Assembly: GCA_023957975.1 (NCBI GenBank)
Contig: JAMLGM010000003.1
Coordinates: forward strand, 364,557-428,556
DNA from: Microthrixaceae bacterium
GTDB lineage: Bacteria > Actinomycetota > Acidimicrobiia > Acidimicrobiales > Microtrichaceae
DNA: 64,000 bases
Direction of reading: 5' to 3'
Shown: positions 16,776 through 25,301 of the stretch, piece by piece
How the letters are laid out: the number at the start of each line of letters is the position of its first letter
Position numbering within the stretch: position 1 is the stretch's first letter
Position numbers and translations under genes: made by a program
Notes under the pieces: generated by a model
Database searches by the model: none
What the model was told of the DNA's origin: nothing
The model's input: only the letters and a program-made list of their open reading frames with translations

Positions 16776-18095
16776 TCATCCCTTCGGCACCGAGATCGAA
16801 TCGAGGTCGATCCGTACGGGCCCATTCGTCGCCGGGACGGCGGGGGCCGTCGCGGCGTCGGCCATGTTCTCCATCGGACCCGGCGCAGCGACGGTCTTCC
16901 AGTCGACATCCGCCGGTGCGGCCGGGATCTCGGCGAGGATTCCCGACAGGTCTCCGAAGTCGAAGTCCTCGCCGCCACACCCCGCCTTTTCCTGGAGGTT
17001 CTCGGGGAAGTTGGCGGTGGTTTCGTTGTCCTCGAAGCAGTTTCCGAACAACGTCGAGGCGAAGTTCACCGGGATGTACACGAGGTCGAATCGATTGTCC
17101 GACAGACGATTGGCGCGCACGACGTTGCCTTCGGGTTTGAATCCGTCGGGCATGTCGGTCACCACCACGCCGCCGACCTGATGGCCGCGGATCAGGTTGC
17201 GTTCGGCCACGTTGTTCGACACGCCACCGAACACGATGCCCGTTCCGTAGGCGATGGCGAACGACTCGTTGCTGGGGGCCTCCGCCGAGTTGTTGTTCTC
17301 GATGAGGTTCCCCACGATCGTGGTGCCAGCGTTCGGGGCCAGCTTCTCGCCGTTCAGCGAATTCGGGACGATGCCCGAACGGTTGTTGCGAAACACCGAG
17401 TTCACGATGGTCACGCCGGTGGAGTTCGTGCCCGAGTAGCCCAACATGTTGTACTCGCCCACGCTGTCGGTGATGACTGAGTTACAGGGGTTGCACTGGC
17501 CCACGTAGAACGCCGAATCGGGGTGGCCCGAACCGTAGCTGTGGTCGATCTGGCCGTCGTTGGCGTTGAACCCGTAGATGCCGTACAGGCCGTTGTTGTA
17601 GGCGGTGATGTAGCTGGCCCGCCATCCGGCGAGGATCTTGTTTCGCGAGGTGTCCTCGTTGTACTCACCGGTGAAGAACAGACCGTTCGCGGTGTGGTTT
17701 CGCACGGTGAGGTTCTCGATGGCGACGCCGTCGGAGAACACCTTGATGCCGTTGTCCCGGGTGAACTCGCCGTCGATGATGACCTCGTTGCGATCCTCGC
17801 CGCGGATCACGATGTCGGCGGTCTCCACGACGATGCCCACTCCTTCGGGGGTGTAGACCCCGGGGGCGATCAACACCAGGTCGCCGGGCTTGGTGGCGTC
17901 GACCGCGGCCTGGATCGTGTCGTAGTCGGCGGGAACCCGCAGGACGGTGCCGGCCGCCTCGGCGGTGGTCACCGTCGAGGCATCGGAATCCTGCGCGTCG
18001 TCGGAGCCTCCGCAGGCCGTGGCGGCGATCAGCGCCGCGACCGAGACGGCTGCGGCGGACAGTGTTCTGAACCGGTTTCGTGACGTGACCGACAT
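16776..18095 (-). CDS. Lipoprotein with right-handed parallel beta-helix repeats (NosD/polysaccharide-lyase-like fold)
   Basis: 439 residues. A signal peptide with lipobox-like ATAC (Cys28) is followed by a beta-helix: repeated short strands ending in N or G, such as NGIKVFSDGVAIENLTVRNH, TANGLFFTG, NNGLYGIYGFN, and VTIVNSVFRNNRSG. The opening PADYDTIQAAVDATKPGDLVLI is the usual N-terminal cap of this fold. Cysteines occur as VGQCNPCNS and FGNCFED. The start is ATG 18095 with an excellent GAGGAGGG site eight bases ahead. It follows the cupredoxin gene after 14 bp. An extracellular role is likely; the ligand or substrate is unknown. Confidence 0.88.
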   Translation of the reverse strand: MSVTSRNRFRTLSAAAVSVAALIAATACGGSDDAQDSDASTVTTAEAAGTVLRVPADYDTIQAAVDATKPGDLVLIAPGVYTPEGVGIVVETADIVIRGEDRNEVIIDGEFTRDNGIKVFSDGVAIENLTVRNHTANGLFFTGEYNEDTSRNKILAGWRASYITAYNNGLYGIYGFNANDGQIDHSYGSGHPDSAFYVGQCNPCNSVITDSVGEYNMLGYSGTNSTGVTIVNSVFRNNRSGIVPNSLNGEKLAPNAGTTIVGNLIENNNSAEAPSNESFAIAYGTGIVFGGVSNNVAERNLIRGHQVGGVVVTDMPDGFKPEGNVVRANRLSDNRFDLVYIPVNFASTLFGNCFEDNETTANFPENLQEKAGCGGEDFDFGDLSGILAEIPAAPADVDWKTVAAPGPMENMADAATAPAVPATNGPVRIDLDSISVPKG

Positions 18096-18109
18096 CGTCG
18101 GCCCTCCTC

Positions 18110-18634
18110 TCAGGCGACGACGCGGATGACGCCGTTTTGGCCGTTGCGCGGGGTGCCGTGCAACGAGCAGAAATACGGGAATTCGCCGGGCTTTTCGAAG
18201 GTGACGGCGTGGGTCGAGCCGGCGCTGAACTGCCCGTGATCGACCCCGGCGAACGCCCCTTCGGGCTCGGCGATGATGTTGTGGTCGTTGCGGCCGTTGT
18301 TCGTCCAGCGGACCTCGGTGCCGGCCGACACCACCACCCAGCGTGGCTCGAAGGAGTTGTCGACCACGCTGATCTCGACCACGGCCTGGTCGGTGTGCTG
18401 TTCGAAATCCTCGTCGGGAATCGTCGGCAGATCGGTCTCGGGAACCACGGTCGATCCGGTCGATCCGCCCGATCCGCCCTGGTCGGAGTCGCTCTGGTCG
18501 GAGTCGTTCTGGTCGGAGTCGTTCGAACACGAAGTCGTGCCGAGCGCCCCCAGGCCGACGCCGGCGAACGCGATGGCCCAGGTCGATGCCGCAGATCGGA
18601 GCAACCGGCGGCGCGAAATCACGGGACGAGTCAT
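18110..18634 (-). CDS. Secreted cupredoxin (plastocyanin-like) lipoprotein
   Basis: 174 residues. The N terminus has a Tat-like SRRRLLR followed by a hydrophobic stretch and Cys in GTTSC, then an acidic N/D/S/Q linker made of a 15-bp DNA repeat. The cupredoxin domain (about 85-174) has FEPRWVVVSAGTEVRWTNNG, first copper-ligand His in NDHNII, and Cys and second His in FPYFCSLHGTPRNGQNG. Where most family members have the axial Met (..TPxxGM), this protein has Gln, as in stellacyanin-type sites. ATG 18634 is chosen because residues upstream are low-complexity. First gene of the operon running to dinB. Confidence 0.9.
   Translation of the reverse strand: MTRPVISRRRLLRSAASTWAIAFAGVGLGALGTTSCSNDSDQNDSDQSDSDQGGSGGSTGSTVVPETDLPTIPDEDFEQHTDQAVVEISVVDNSFEPRWVVVSAGTEVRWTNNGRNDHNIIAEPEGAFAGVDHGQFSAGSTHAVTFEKPGEFPYFCSLHGTPRNGQNGVIRVVA
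18479..18523 (-). repeat. 15-bp tandem repeat, three copies, in the cupredoxin linker
   Basis: CTGGTCGGAGTCGCT/GTT is repeated three times on the plus strand; on the coding strand it encodes (N/S)DSDQ pentapeptides in the linker between the lipid anchor and the copper domain. Confidence 0.88.
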
Positions 18635-18656
18635 CGCCCGCGAGTGTATCGACGCG

Positions 18657-19541
18657 TCAGCGTTCGAGCGTCTGAGCCTCGATGACACCCACTTCGGCGG
18701 TCGCATCGGCCTCGGCGGTCGCATCGGCTTCCGCACCGGTCCGCACCCTCGCTTCGCCGACGCTGCCGTCCGCGCCGCGCTCGACGACCACGGCAGAGCC
18801 GATGTCGACCGGAACCTCCGCGGCGACGATCGTCGTCGGGGCCGTCGACGTCGTCGGAGCCGTCGAGGTGATCGACGTCATCGTGGAGGCCGAGGACGCG
18901 GGGAGCCCGTCGTTGCCGCTGATCAGGATCAGGCTGCCGGCGGCGATCGCGGCGACGAGGACTCCGGCGGCCGGAATCAACACCCGCCGATTCAGCAGTC
19001 GGTGGCGCCACGACGCCAACTCCTCCGGAGCCGCGATGAGCGCCTCGAGACGTACCCGCACGTCGTGTCGGTCGCGCTGCAACGCGCGCCCCAACACGTC
19101 GAGGTCCTCGGTGCGCAAGACGAGGTTCGAGCCGGCGGCCTGCCCGCGCATGGAATAGACCATGGCCAGATACCGGGTGAGCAACTCGTCGTGGCTGGGC
19201 GCTTCGAGATCGATCCGCTCGGTGCGGCCGACCACGAAGAGGTGCCGGGTGTCGGTGTCGAGCACCAGGCGAGAACGGGCCGGGACGATGTCGGTGGTTT
19301 CGAGCGCGTAGAGCGACGCGAGCGCGGCCGCGTCCTCGTCGGTGACCGTTCGTATGCCCGACTCAAAGGCCGCCAGCATCGCCGGGGTGAAGCGACCGTC
19401 GGAATTCGCCGCGACCTCTTCGACCGTCTTGCCCGCTGCGGCCCGAGCCTTGCTGAGCAGCGAGGCCAGGCGCGCCGGAGGCACCAACGACGCTGCGGTG
19501 ATCCCACCACCACCCGGATGCTCGTCCACATCGAATTTCAT
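18657..19541 (-). CDS. HTH (Cro/C1-type) membrane protein with extracytoplasmic tail, RodZ-like layout
   Basis: 294 residues. A Cro/C1-type helix-turn-helix occupies about residues 20-75 (LASLLSKARAAAGKTVEEVA.., FTPAMLAAFESGIRTVTDED). A middle cytoplasmic region is followed by a transmembrane helix (about 195-215) and a Ser/Thr/Ala-rich outer tail partly built from an 18-bp DNA repeat (ADATAE). The order HTH-TM-outer tail resembles RodZ, but the tail lacks the recognisable RodZ beta domain, so this is only an analogy. ATG 19541 has a GGAAGG site eight bases ahead and is preferred over a GTG two codons earlier. Confidence 0.7.
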   Translation of the reverse strand: MKFDVDEHPGGGGITAASLVPPARLASLLSKARAAAGKTVEEVAANSDGRFTPAMLAAFESGIRTVTDEDAAALASLYALETTDIVPARSRLVLDTDTRHLFVVGRTERIDLEAPSHDELLTRYLAMVYSMRGQAAGSNLVLRTEDLDVLGRALQRDRHDVRVRLEALIAAPEELASWRHRLLNRRVLIPAAGVLVAAIAAGSLILISGNDGLPASSASTMTSITSTAPTTSTAPTTIVAAEVPVDIGSAVVVERGADGSVGEARVRTGAEADATAEADATAEVGVIEAQTLER

Positions 19542-19652
19542 GACCACGGCCTTCCTTCGTTACGTCCGTCGGCAACCTGCATCGGCCTCCGCTGTATCGG
19601 CGCGGGACCACGGTGACACAAACAAATTCTTCGCCGACCTAACCTGACCCCT

Positions 19653-19937
19653 GTGGATGACCCGCTTATGACCGAACCCGAAAGTGCCCTGCCCTCGGTT
19701 CGCGCTCGCGCCATCGCCTTTGCGTCGGTGTTGTTGTGCGGGTTGCTCGGCGGCGCGGTCGGCGTGTGGTTCATGGACACCCAGTGCAGCGACGAGTGCA
19801 CCGTGCCCACCGGCATCGCCATGTGGGTCGGGACCGTGATCCTGGCCCTCGGCGCGGCCGTGGTCGCCGTGTTGAGCCTGCGCACCCTCGCCGAATGGAA
19901 AAGTCAGGGTGCCGCCGCCGAGGCCCTCCGCAGGTAG
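19653..19937 (+). CDS. Small two-helix membrane protein of unknown function
   Basis: 94 residues with two hydrophobic segments (about 20-40 and 57-80) flanking a short loop with DTQCSDEC, which could hold a disulfide outside. No family recognised. The GTG at 19653 has no ribosome-binding site and may be leaderless (TAACCT lies eight bases ahead); an ATG at 19668 is the alternative. It is divergent from the HTH-membrane protein gene and 41 bp ahead of the inositol monophosphatase gene. Confidence 0.6.
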   Translation: MDDPLMTEPESALPSVRARAIAFASVLLCGLLGGAVGVWFMDTQCSDECTVPTGIAMWVGTVILALGAAVVAVLSLRTLAEWKSQGAAAEALRR

Positions 19938-19965
19938 GACCGCCGCAGGTAGGACCGCCGCACCA
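19928..19965 (+). repeat. 15-bp tandem repeat at the end of the small membrane protein gene
   Basis: CCGCAGGTAGGACCG is present in about 2.5 copies. The first copy includes the stop codon TAG of the gene ending at 19937, so the duplication extended the spacer before the next gene rather than the protein. Confidence 0.8.
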
Positions 19966-19978
19966 ATAGGGTCCCAGC

Positions 19979-20824
19979 ATGGCTCATTTCGACCCCGACC
20001 AACCCAACCCCACGCTCGACCTGCCCGCCGACCCACGGGAATTGGCGACGATCGCGTTGCGGATCGCGTCGAGCGCCGCCGATCTTGTACGCGAGCGGCG
20101 GGCTCAGGGGTTCGGAATCGAGACGAAGTCGACCGCCACCGACATGGTCACCGACGTCGACCGGGCCTCGGATCGGCTCATCCGGGAGTTGATCGGCCAG
20201 GAGCGTCCCGATGACGGGATCATCACCGAGGAAGACGCGACCATCGTGGGCACCAGCGGTGTCACCTGGGTCGCCGATCCCATCGACGGCACCACCAACT
20301 TCGTCTACGGCATGCGGCCCTACCTCGTTTCCATCGGGGCCGTCGTCGATGGGGTCTCGGTCGCGGCCGCCGTCGTCGAGATCTCCGGCGACACGCGCTT
20401 TCATGCAGCGCTCGGGTCGGGGTCCTATCGCGACGGCGCCCGATTGAGGGTGCCCGAAGCGCCGACGCTCGACCGGGCACTCGTGGCCACCGGATTCGGG
20501 TATGCACCCGAACGCCGCAAACGACAGGCGCGCGTGGTCGCCGGCATCATCGATCACGTCCGAGACATCCGCCGCCTGGGCGCGGCGGCCTACGACCTGT
20601 GCGCCGTCGCCATGGGACACGTCGACGGCTACTACGAACACGGACTCGGAGCGTGGGACCTCGCCGCCGGCCGGCTCATCGCCACCGAGGCCGGCGCCGC
20701 GGTCGAGGCCATCGCCGGGGGTCCGGCCGAGCCCCACGAGGGAGTCATCGCCGCGCACCCCGACCTGATCGGCCCCTTGCGCTCGCTCATCGTCGAACAC
20801 GGCGCACTCGAGGTCCTCGATTGA
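19979..20824 (+). CDS. Inositol monophosphatase family protein
   Basis: 281-residue Mg-dependent sugar or inositol phosphatase of the IMPase/FBPase/CysQ superfamily. Metal-binding motifs are complete: ITEEDA near 80-85, WVADPIDGTTNF near 98-109, and the C-terminal GLGAWDLAAG near 222-231. Possible substrates include myo-inositol-1-phosphate, histidinol-phosphate or PAP; the sequence alone does not decide. Starts at ATG 19979. Confidence 0.92.
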   Translation: MAHFDPDQPNPTLDLPADPRELATIALRIASSAADLVRERRAQGFGIETKSTATDMVTDVDRASDRLIRELIGQERPDDGIITEEDATIVGTSGVTWVADPIDGTTNFVYGMRPYLVSIGAVVDGVSVAAAVVEISGDTRFHAALGSGSYRDGARLRVPEAPTLDRALVATGFGYAPERRKRQARVVAGIIDHVRDIRRLGAAAYDLCAVAMGHVDGYYEHGLGAWDLAAGRLIATEAGAAVEAIAGGPAEPHEGVIAAHPDLIGPLRSLIVEHGALEVLD

Positions 20825-20890
20825 GTCGGCCGTCGCCGAACCAACGCCGCGTGGCGCCGTTTTGCTCGCGGCGCATGAGAGACTGGCCGG

Positions 20891-21571
20891 GTGGGTACGC
20901 GCATTTTGACCGTTGAGGATGACGAGCGGATTCGGACGTCGGTGAAACTGGCCCTCGAAGATGAAGGGTGGGAAGTCGCGGAGGCCACCAACGGCGAGGA
21001 TGCCATCGCCCAGTTCTCCCATCACCCGGCCGATGTGGTGCTCATCGACATCATGTTGCCCGGTATCGACGGGTTCGATGTGTGTCGGGCGATCCGGCGT
21101 GTCAGCGACGTTCCTATCGTGATGGTCACCGCCCGAGCCGACACCCACGACGTCGTGGCCGGCCTCGAGGCGGGGGCCGACGATTACCTCACCAAACCGT
21201 TCGTCCCCAAAGAACTCTCGGCGCGTATCCGAGCACTGTTGCGCCGGGCCCGTGCGGCCGACACCGGCGTGACGCGCATGAGGTTCGCCGACATCGAGAT
21301 CGTGCCTCAGGAGGGCCTCGTCACCAAGGACGGCGAACAGGTCCACCTCACCAAGACCGAGTTTCGGCTCCTGGTCGAACTCGCAGCCAACGCCGGTCGG
21401 GTGTTCAGCCGTGAGGCGCTGCTCGAAAAGGTGTGGGGTCACGACTACTTTGGCGACGGCCGCCTCGTCGATGTTCACATCCGGCGCCTCCGCACCAAGA
21501 TCGAGGCCGACCCCGCATCGCCGCGTTACGTCGTGACCGTGCGCGGACTCGGCTACAAACTCCAGCCGTGA
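20891..21571 (+). CDS. mtrA: Response regulator, OmpR family (MtrA-like)
   Basis: 226 residues: receiver domain (1-115) with acidic pair VEDDE, phospho-acceptor Asp in VVLIDIMLPG (about residue 54), Thr in MVTARA and Lys in YLTKPF, then a winged-helix DNA-binding domain (about 130-226) ending VVTVRGLGYKLQP. Paired kinase and a GerMN lipoprotein follow with 4-bp overlaps, matching the MtrA-MtrB-LpqB arrangement of Actinomycetota, which controls envelope and division genes. The start is GTG at 20891. Confidence 0.9.
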   Translation: MGTRILTVEDDERIRTSVKLALEDEGWEVAEATNGEDAIAQFSHHPADVVLIDIMLPGIDGFDVCRAIRRVSDVPIVMVTARADTHDVVAGLEAGADDYLTKPFVPKELSARIRALLRRARAADTGVTRMRFADIEIVPQEGLVTKDGEQVHLTKTEFRLLVELAANAGRVFSREALLEKVWGHDYFGDGRLVDVHIRRLRTKIEADPASPRYVVTVRGLGYKLQP

Positions 21572-23085
21572 GCGAGTCGGCCCCGATCCCTGAGGAGTCG
21601 CTGCGCGGCCCGCTTCGCCAGCTCGGGCTTCGCACGCGCCTGATCTTCACCTTCGCACTCGGCTCGCTCGTGATCGCCGCGCTCGTCGCCGGGGCATCGG
21701 TCGCGGTGAGCCGATCGAACCTGCTCGACCAACGCGAGAAGACCAGCCAGGACCGCGCGCTGGTCAACGCCGCGACCCTGTCGGACCAGTTGTCCTCCCC
21801 CGACGTCGATGCGCAGACCCTGTTCGGATCGGTGTCGGTGGCCGGCAAGCCCTCCGCCATCGTGCGAGACTCCGCCGACCCCGCCGGATACCGGTCCGTG
21901 AGCCTCGACCCCCGATACGGCGTCTCGGCGCTGCCGACCTCGCTTCGCGACCGCGTGATCGTCGATCGCGAGGGTTCGATGATGCGCTATCGGCGAGACG
22001 GCGAGTTGCTGTTGGCCGTCGGGGTCCCCACCGCGAACGGCGGCGGCTACTTCGAGATCAGTCAGCTCGACGACATCGCCCGCTCGATCAGCAGCCTCAG
22101 CTACCGCCTCGTGCTCGCGTGCGGGGCTGCGGGCGTGTTGGGCTCGGTGCTGGGGGTGTGGGCCAGTCGACGGGTGCTGCGACCGCTCGCGGATGTCAGT
22201 GAGGTCGCCGAGGCGATCTCACTCGGAAAGCTCGATGCCCGCCTCGTCGACACCGACTGGACCCACGACACCGACCTCGCACCGCTCGTCGCCTCGTTCA
22301 ACTCGATGGTCGCCGCCATGCAGACCCGCATCGAGCGCGACGCCCGCTTCGCGTCCGACGTCAGCCACGAGCTGCGGTCTCCCCTCACGACCTTCAACGC
22401 CTCGCTCGAGGTGCTGTCCAACGCCCGCGACGAGATGCCCGAACGCGCCCAGATGGCCCTCGATCTGTTGTCGAGCGACATGGAGCGCTTCACCCAACTC
22501 GTCGAGGACCTGCTCGAGATCAGCCGATTCGATGCCGGTGCCGTGCGCCTCGAACTCGACGAGGTGCTGATCGTCGAGACCGTGAGGATCGCGACTCGAA
22601 CCTTCTCGCGCGACCCGGTTCCGATCGAGGCGCAACCCGGCCTTGAGGACTTGGTCATCATGTGCGACAAGCGGCGCCTGATCCGGGTACTCGCCAACTT
22701 CTTGGACAACGCCCGAAAGTACGCCGGTGGCGCAACCCGGGTGACCGTCGAGCGGGTCGATCCGGTCGACGACGACCCCGAGTCGATCTCCATGGTCCGA
22801 ATCGCCGTCGAGGACGAGGGGCCGGGGGTGACCGAATCCGAACAGGAGCGGATCTTCGACCGGTTCAACCGCGGCGGCCAGGGCGGCAGTCGCGGCACCG
22901 ACCTCGGCGTCGGCCTCGGTTTGGCCCTCGCCGCCGAACACGCACGACTTCACGGGGGATCGGTCTGGGTCGAGGATCGTCACGACGACATCACGGGGGC
23001 GAGATTCGTCGTCGAGTTGCCCCTCGTCGAGCCGATCGACGACCCCGAGGAACCCTCGCTCGATGAGGCGGTGATCGCATCGTGA
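21568..23085 (+). CDS. mtrB: Sensor histidine kinase (MtrB-like)
   Basis: 505 residues. Two transmembrane helices (about 28-52 and 175-200) enclose an outer sensor region of about 120 residues. HAMP (about 200-255) is followed by the phospho-acceptor helix DVSHELRSPLT (His about residue 268) and the ATPase domain with NFLDNARKYAGG, VEDEGPGV and GVGLGLALAAEHARLHGG. The GTG at 21568 overlaps the regulator stop (GTGA). Partner of the preceding response regulator. The outer domain is shorter than in mycobacterial MtrB, judged from memory of the family. Confidence 0.9.
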   Translation: MSESAPIPEESLRGPLRQLGLRTRLIFTFALGSLVIAALVAGASVAVSRSNLLDQREKTSQDRALVNAATLSDQLSSPDVDAQTLFGSVSVAGKPSAIVRDSADPAGYRSVSLDPRYGVSALPTSLRDRVIVDREGSMMRYRRDGELLLAVGVPTANGGGYFEISQLDDIARSISSLSYRLVLACGAAGVLGSVLGVWASRRVLRPLADVSEVAEAISLGKLDARLVDTDWTHDTDLAPLVASFNSMVAAMQTRIERDARFASDVSHELRSPLTTFNASLEVLSNARDEMPERAQMALDLLSSDMERFTQLVEDLLEISRFDAGAVRLELDEVLIVETVRIATRTFSRDPVPIEAQPGLEDLVIMCDKRRLIRVLANFLDNARKYAGGATRVTVERVDPVDDDPESISMVRIAVEDEGPGVTESEQERIFDRFNRGGQGGSRGTDLGVGLGLALAAEHARLHGGSVWVEDRHDDITGARFVVELPLVEPIDDPEEPSLDEAVIAS

Positions 23086-23762
23086 GCCCGCAGCGTCCTC
23101 CCCTCCGATCGGCGGTTGCGAGGCGTGCCGCGTCGGTGGCCGCGCCGGTGCTCGTGGCGCTGCTCGCCGCCGGCTGTGCCATGCCCGTCGACCGCGAACC
23201 TCGCGCACTGTCGGCCACCACCACGACGGCCTCGCCGTCGACCACCCCCACCTCCGAGTCCGGCAACGGCATCGCGTTTCTGTACTTCCTGACCAACGGA
23301 CGCCTCGACGCGATCTCGACAGAAACCTCGAGCGTGCGTCCGGTCGACGTCCTCGCGTTGTTGTTCGACGGAGTCCCCGCCGGCACCCACAGCGACCTCA
23401 CCACCCAGATCCCCGCCGGCGCCAGAGTCCTCGACGCCTCGCTCGCGGCGGGGACACTCACCGTGAACATCAGCGAGGACTTCAACAACATGGTCGGCTC
23501 CGGACGCACCCAGGGCATCGCCCAGATCGTGCTCACCGCGACCGGGCTCAGCGGCGTGCGCCGGGTGACGTTTCAGGTGGAGGGCGTCACCACGCTGGTG
23601 TACTCCCCGCTCGTCGGCGACACCGAGACGGTCGATGAATGCGACTTCGTCTCCCTGTTGCCCGATCCGGCGTCGCTGCCCGACCGCGAGGACGCCACCC
23701 GATCCCAACGCGAGCTCATCGACCGGATCGAACAGGCGAGCGACGGCTGCGACGACGGGTAG
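23082..23762 (+). CDS. GerMN-domain lipoprotein (short LpqB-like)
   Basis: 226 residues. Signal peptide with lipobox LLAAGC (Cys about 29), a Ser/Thr-rich linker, then a GerMN domain (about 60-190): IAFLYFLTNGRL, VDVLALLFDGVP, LAAGTLTVNISEDF, and a C-terminal acidic tail. LpqB proteins of Mycobacterium and Streptomyces carry GerMN followed by a long beta-propeller; that second part is missing here. It probably interacts with the MtrB outer domain, as LpqB does elsewhere; this is inference from gene order. The GTG overlaps the kinase stop. Confidence 0.82.
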   Translation: MSPQRPPLRSAVARRAASVAAPVLVALLAAGCAMPVDREPRALSATTTTASPSTTPTSESGNGIAFLYFLTNGRLDAISTETSSVRPVDVLALLFDGVPAGTHSDLTTQIPAGARVLDASLAAGTLTVNISEDFNNMVGSGRTQGIAQIVLTATGLSGVRRVTFQVEGVTTLVYSPLVGDTETVDECDFVSLLPDPASLPDREDATRSQRELIDRIEQASDGCDDG

Positions 23763-23771
23763 ATTCACGCC

Positions 23772-25301
23772 ATGGCCGTCGTGTTGTCCATCGATGCAGG
23801 TACCACCGGGGTGCGATCCGTCGCCGTCGACGAGCGCGGCGCGGTGACCAACTGGCACTACCGAGAGTTCACCCAGCACTTTCCTCGTCCCGGGTGGGTT
23901 GAACACGATGCCGCCGAAATCTGGTCGGCGATCGAGGCGACGATGACCGACCTGGTCGCCGAACTCGACGAACCGATCGCCGCGATCGGCATCACCGACC
24001 AACGCGAAACGATCGTCGCCTGGGATCGGCGCACGGGGGCACCGCTGAGCCGGGCGATCGTGTGGCAGGACCGCCGGGGAGCCGCCCGTTGCGAGGAACT
24101 CGCCGAACTCGGCCACCTCGACCTGGTGCGATCGACCACCGGGCTGGTGCTCGATCCGTACTTCTCGGCGACCAAGATCGAGTGGTTGATTCGAACCGGC
24201 GGCGTCGAGGTGACCGCGGACACCGCCTTCGGAACGATCGATTCATGGATCCTCTGGAACCTCACCGGCGGCCGCGCCGACCGCGGGGCGGTGCATGCCA
24301 CCGACACCTCCAACGCGAGCCGCACGATGCTGTTCGACATCGCCTCCGGAGCCTGGTCCCCGGAACTGTGCGACCTGTTCGGCGTGCCCATGGTGTCGCT
24401 GCCCGACGTCATGGCCTCCGCCGGACGCTTCGGCGTCACCGGAACCGACTTGCCAGTCGAAGCCGGCATCCCCATCTCCGGAATCGCCGGCGACCAACAG
24501 GCCGCGCTGTTCGGCCAGGCGTGCGTACGCCCCGGGATGACCAAGAACACCTACGGCACCGGCTCGTTCGTGCTCATGAACGTCGGCGACACACTCCCCA
24601 CCCCCGCCGATGGCCTCCTCACGACCGTGGCGTGGACCCTGCCCGGACGACTGCTCGGAAACGAGGGCCCGGAATTGGTGACCCATTACGCGCTCGAGGG
24701 CGCGATCTTCGCCACCGGCGCAGCGGTTCAGTGGCTGCGCGACGGCTTGCAGATCATCGACTCGGCCGCACAGGCGGGTCCGATCGCCGAGTCGGTCCCC
24801 GACACCGGCGGAGTCGTCGTCGTCCCGGCGTTCACCGGTCTGGGTGCGCCCTACTGGGACCCGTATGCCCGCGGAACCATCGTCGGGCTCACCAGAGGGT
24901 CGACCCGTGCTCATCTGGTGCGCGCCGTCGTCGAGTCGATGGCCTATCAGACCCGCGACGTCGTCGAGGCGATGGCCTCGGCCAGTGGTCGCTCGATCAG
25001 CGAGCTCCGCGTCGACGGCGGGGCGTCGCAGATGAACCTGCTGTTGCAACTCGTCGCCGATCAACTCGGCGTCGAGGTTCGACGCCCGGTGGTGAAGGAG
25101 ACGACCGCACTCGGCGCCGCATACCTCGCCGGCCTGGCCGAAGGGGTCTGGGCGACGGTCGATGACCTCGACGGGGCGTGGATCGAAGATGCCCGAGTCG
25201 GCCCCGGCGACGGACGCACCGAGGCCGACGAGCGTTACCGAATGTGGACGCGGGCGGTCGAGCGGTCGCGAGATTGGGCCGACGCCGACGAATCGGATTA
25301 G
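23772..25301 (+). CDS. glpK: Glycerol kinase
   Basis: 509-residue FGGY kinase phosphorylating glycerol to glycerol-3-phosphate. It matches canonical GlpK: SIDAGTTGVRSVAVD at the phosphate-binding start, FPRPGWVEHDAAEIW, GITDQRETIVAWDRRTG, SWILWNLTGG..HATDTSN.SRTMLF, and IAGDQQAALFGQ.C..PGMTKNTYGTG. glpD and a second, divergent FGGY kinase lie 19 kb away. Ten bases separate it from the lipoprotein gene, so it may be read from the same transcript. It ends convergently, overlapping the ACT gene by 4 bp. Confidence 0.94.
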   Translation: MAVVLSIDAGTTGVRSVAVDERGAVTNWHYREFTQHFPRPGWVEHDAAEIWSAIEATMTDLVAELDEPIAAIGITDQRETIVAWDRRTGAPLSRAIVWQDRRGAARCEELAELGHLDLVRSTTGLVLDPYFSATKIEWLIRTGGVEVTADTAFGTIDSWILWNLTGGRADRGAVHATDTSNASRTMLFDIASGAWSPELCDLFGVPMVSLPDVMASAGRFGVTGTDLPVEAGIPISGIAGDQQAALFGQACVRPGMTKNTYGTGSFVLMNVGDTLPTPADGLLTTVAWTLPGRLLGNEGPELVTHYALEGAIFATGAAVQWLRDGLQIIDSAAQAGPIAESVPDTGGVVVVPAFTGLGAPYWDPYARGTIVGLTRGSTRAHLVRAVVESMAYQTRDVVEAMASASGRSISELRVDGGASQMNLLLQLVADQLGVEVRRPVVKETTALGAAYLAGLAEGVWATVDDLDGAWIEDARVGPGDGRTEADERYRMWTRAVERSRDWADADESD

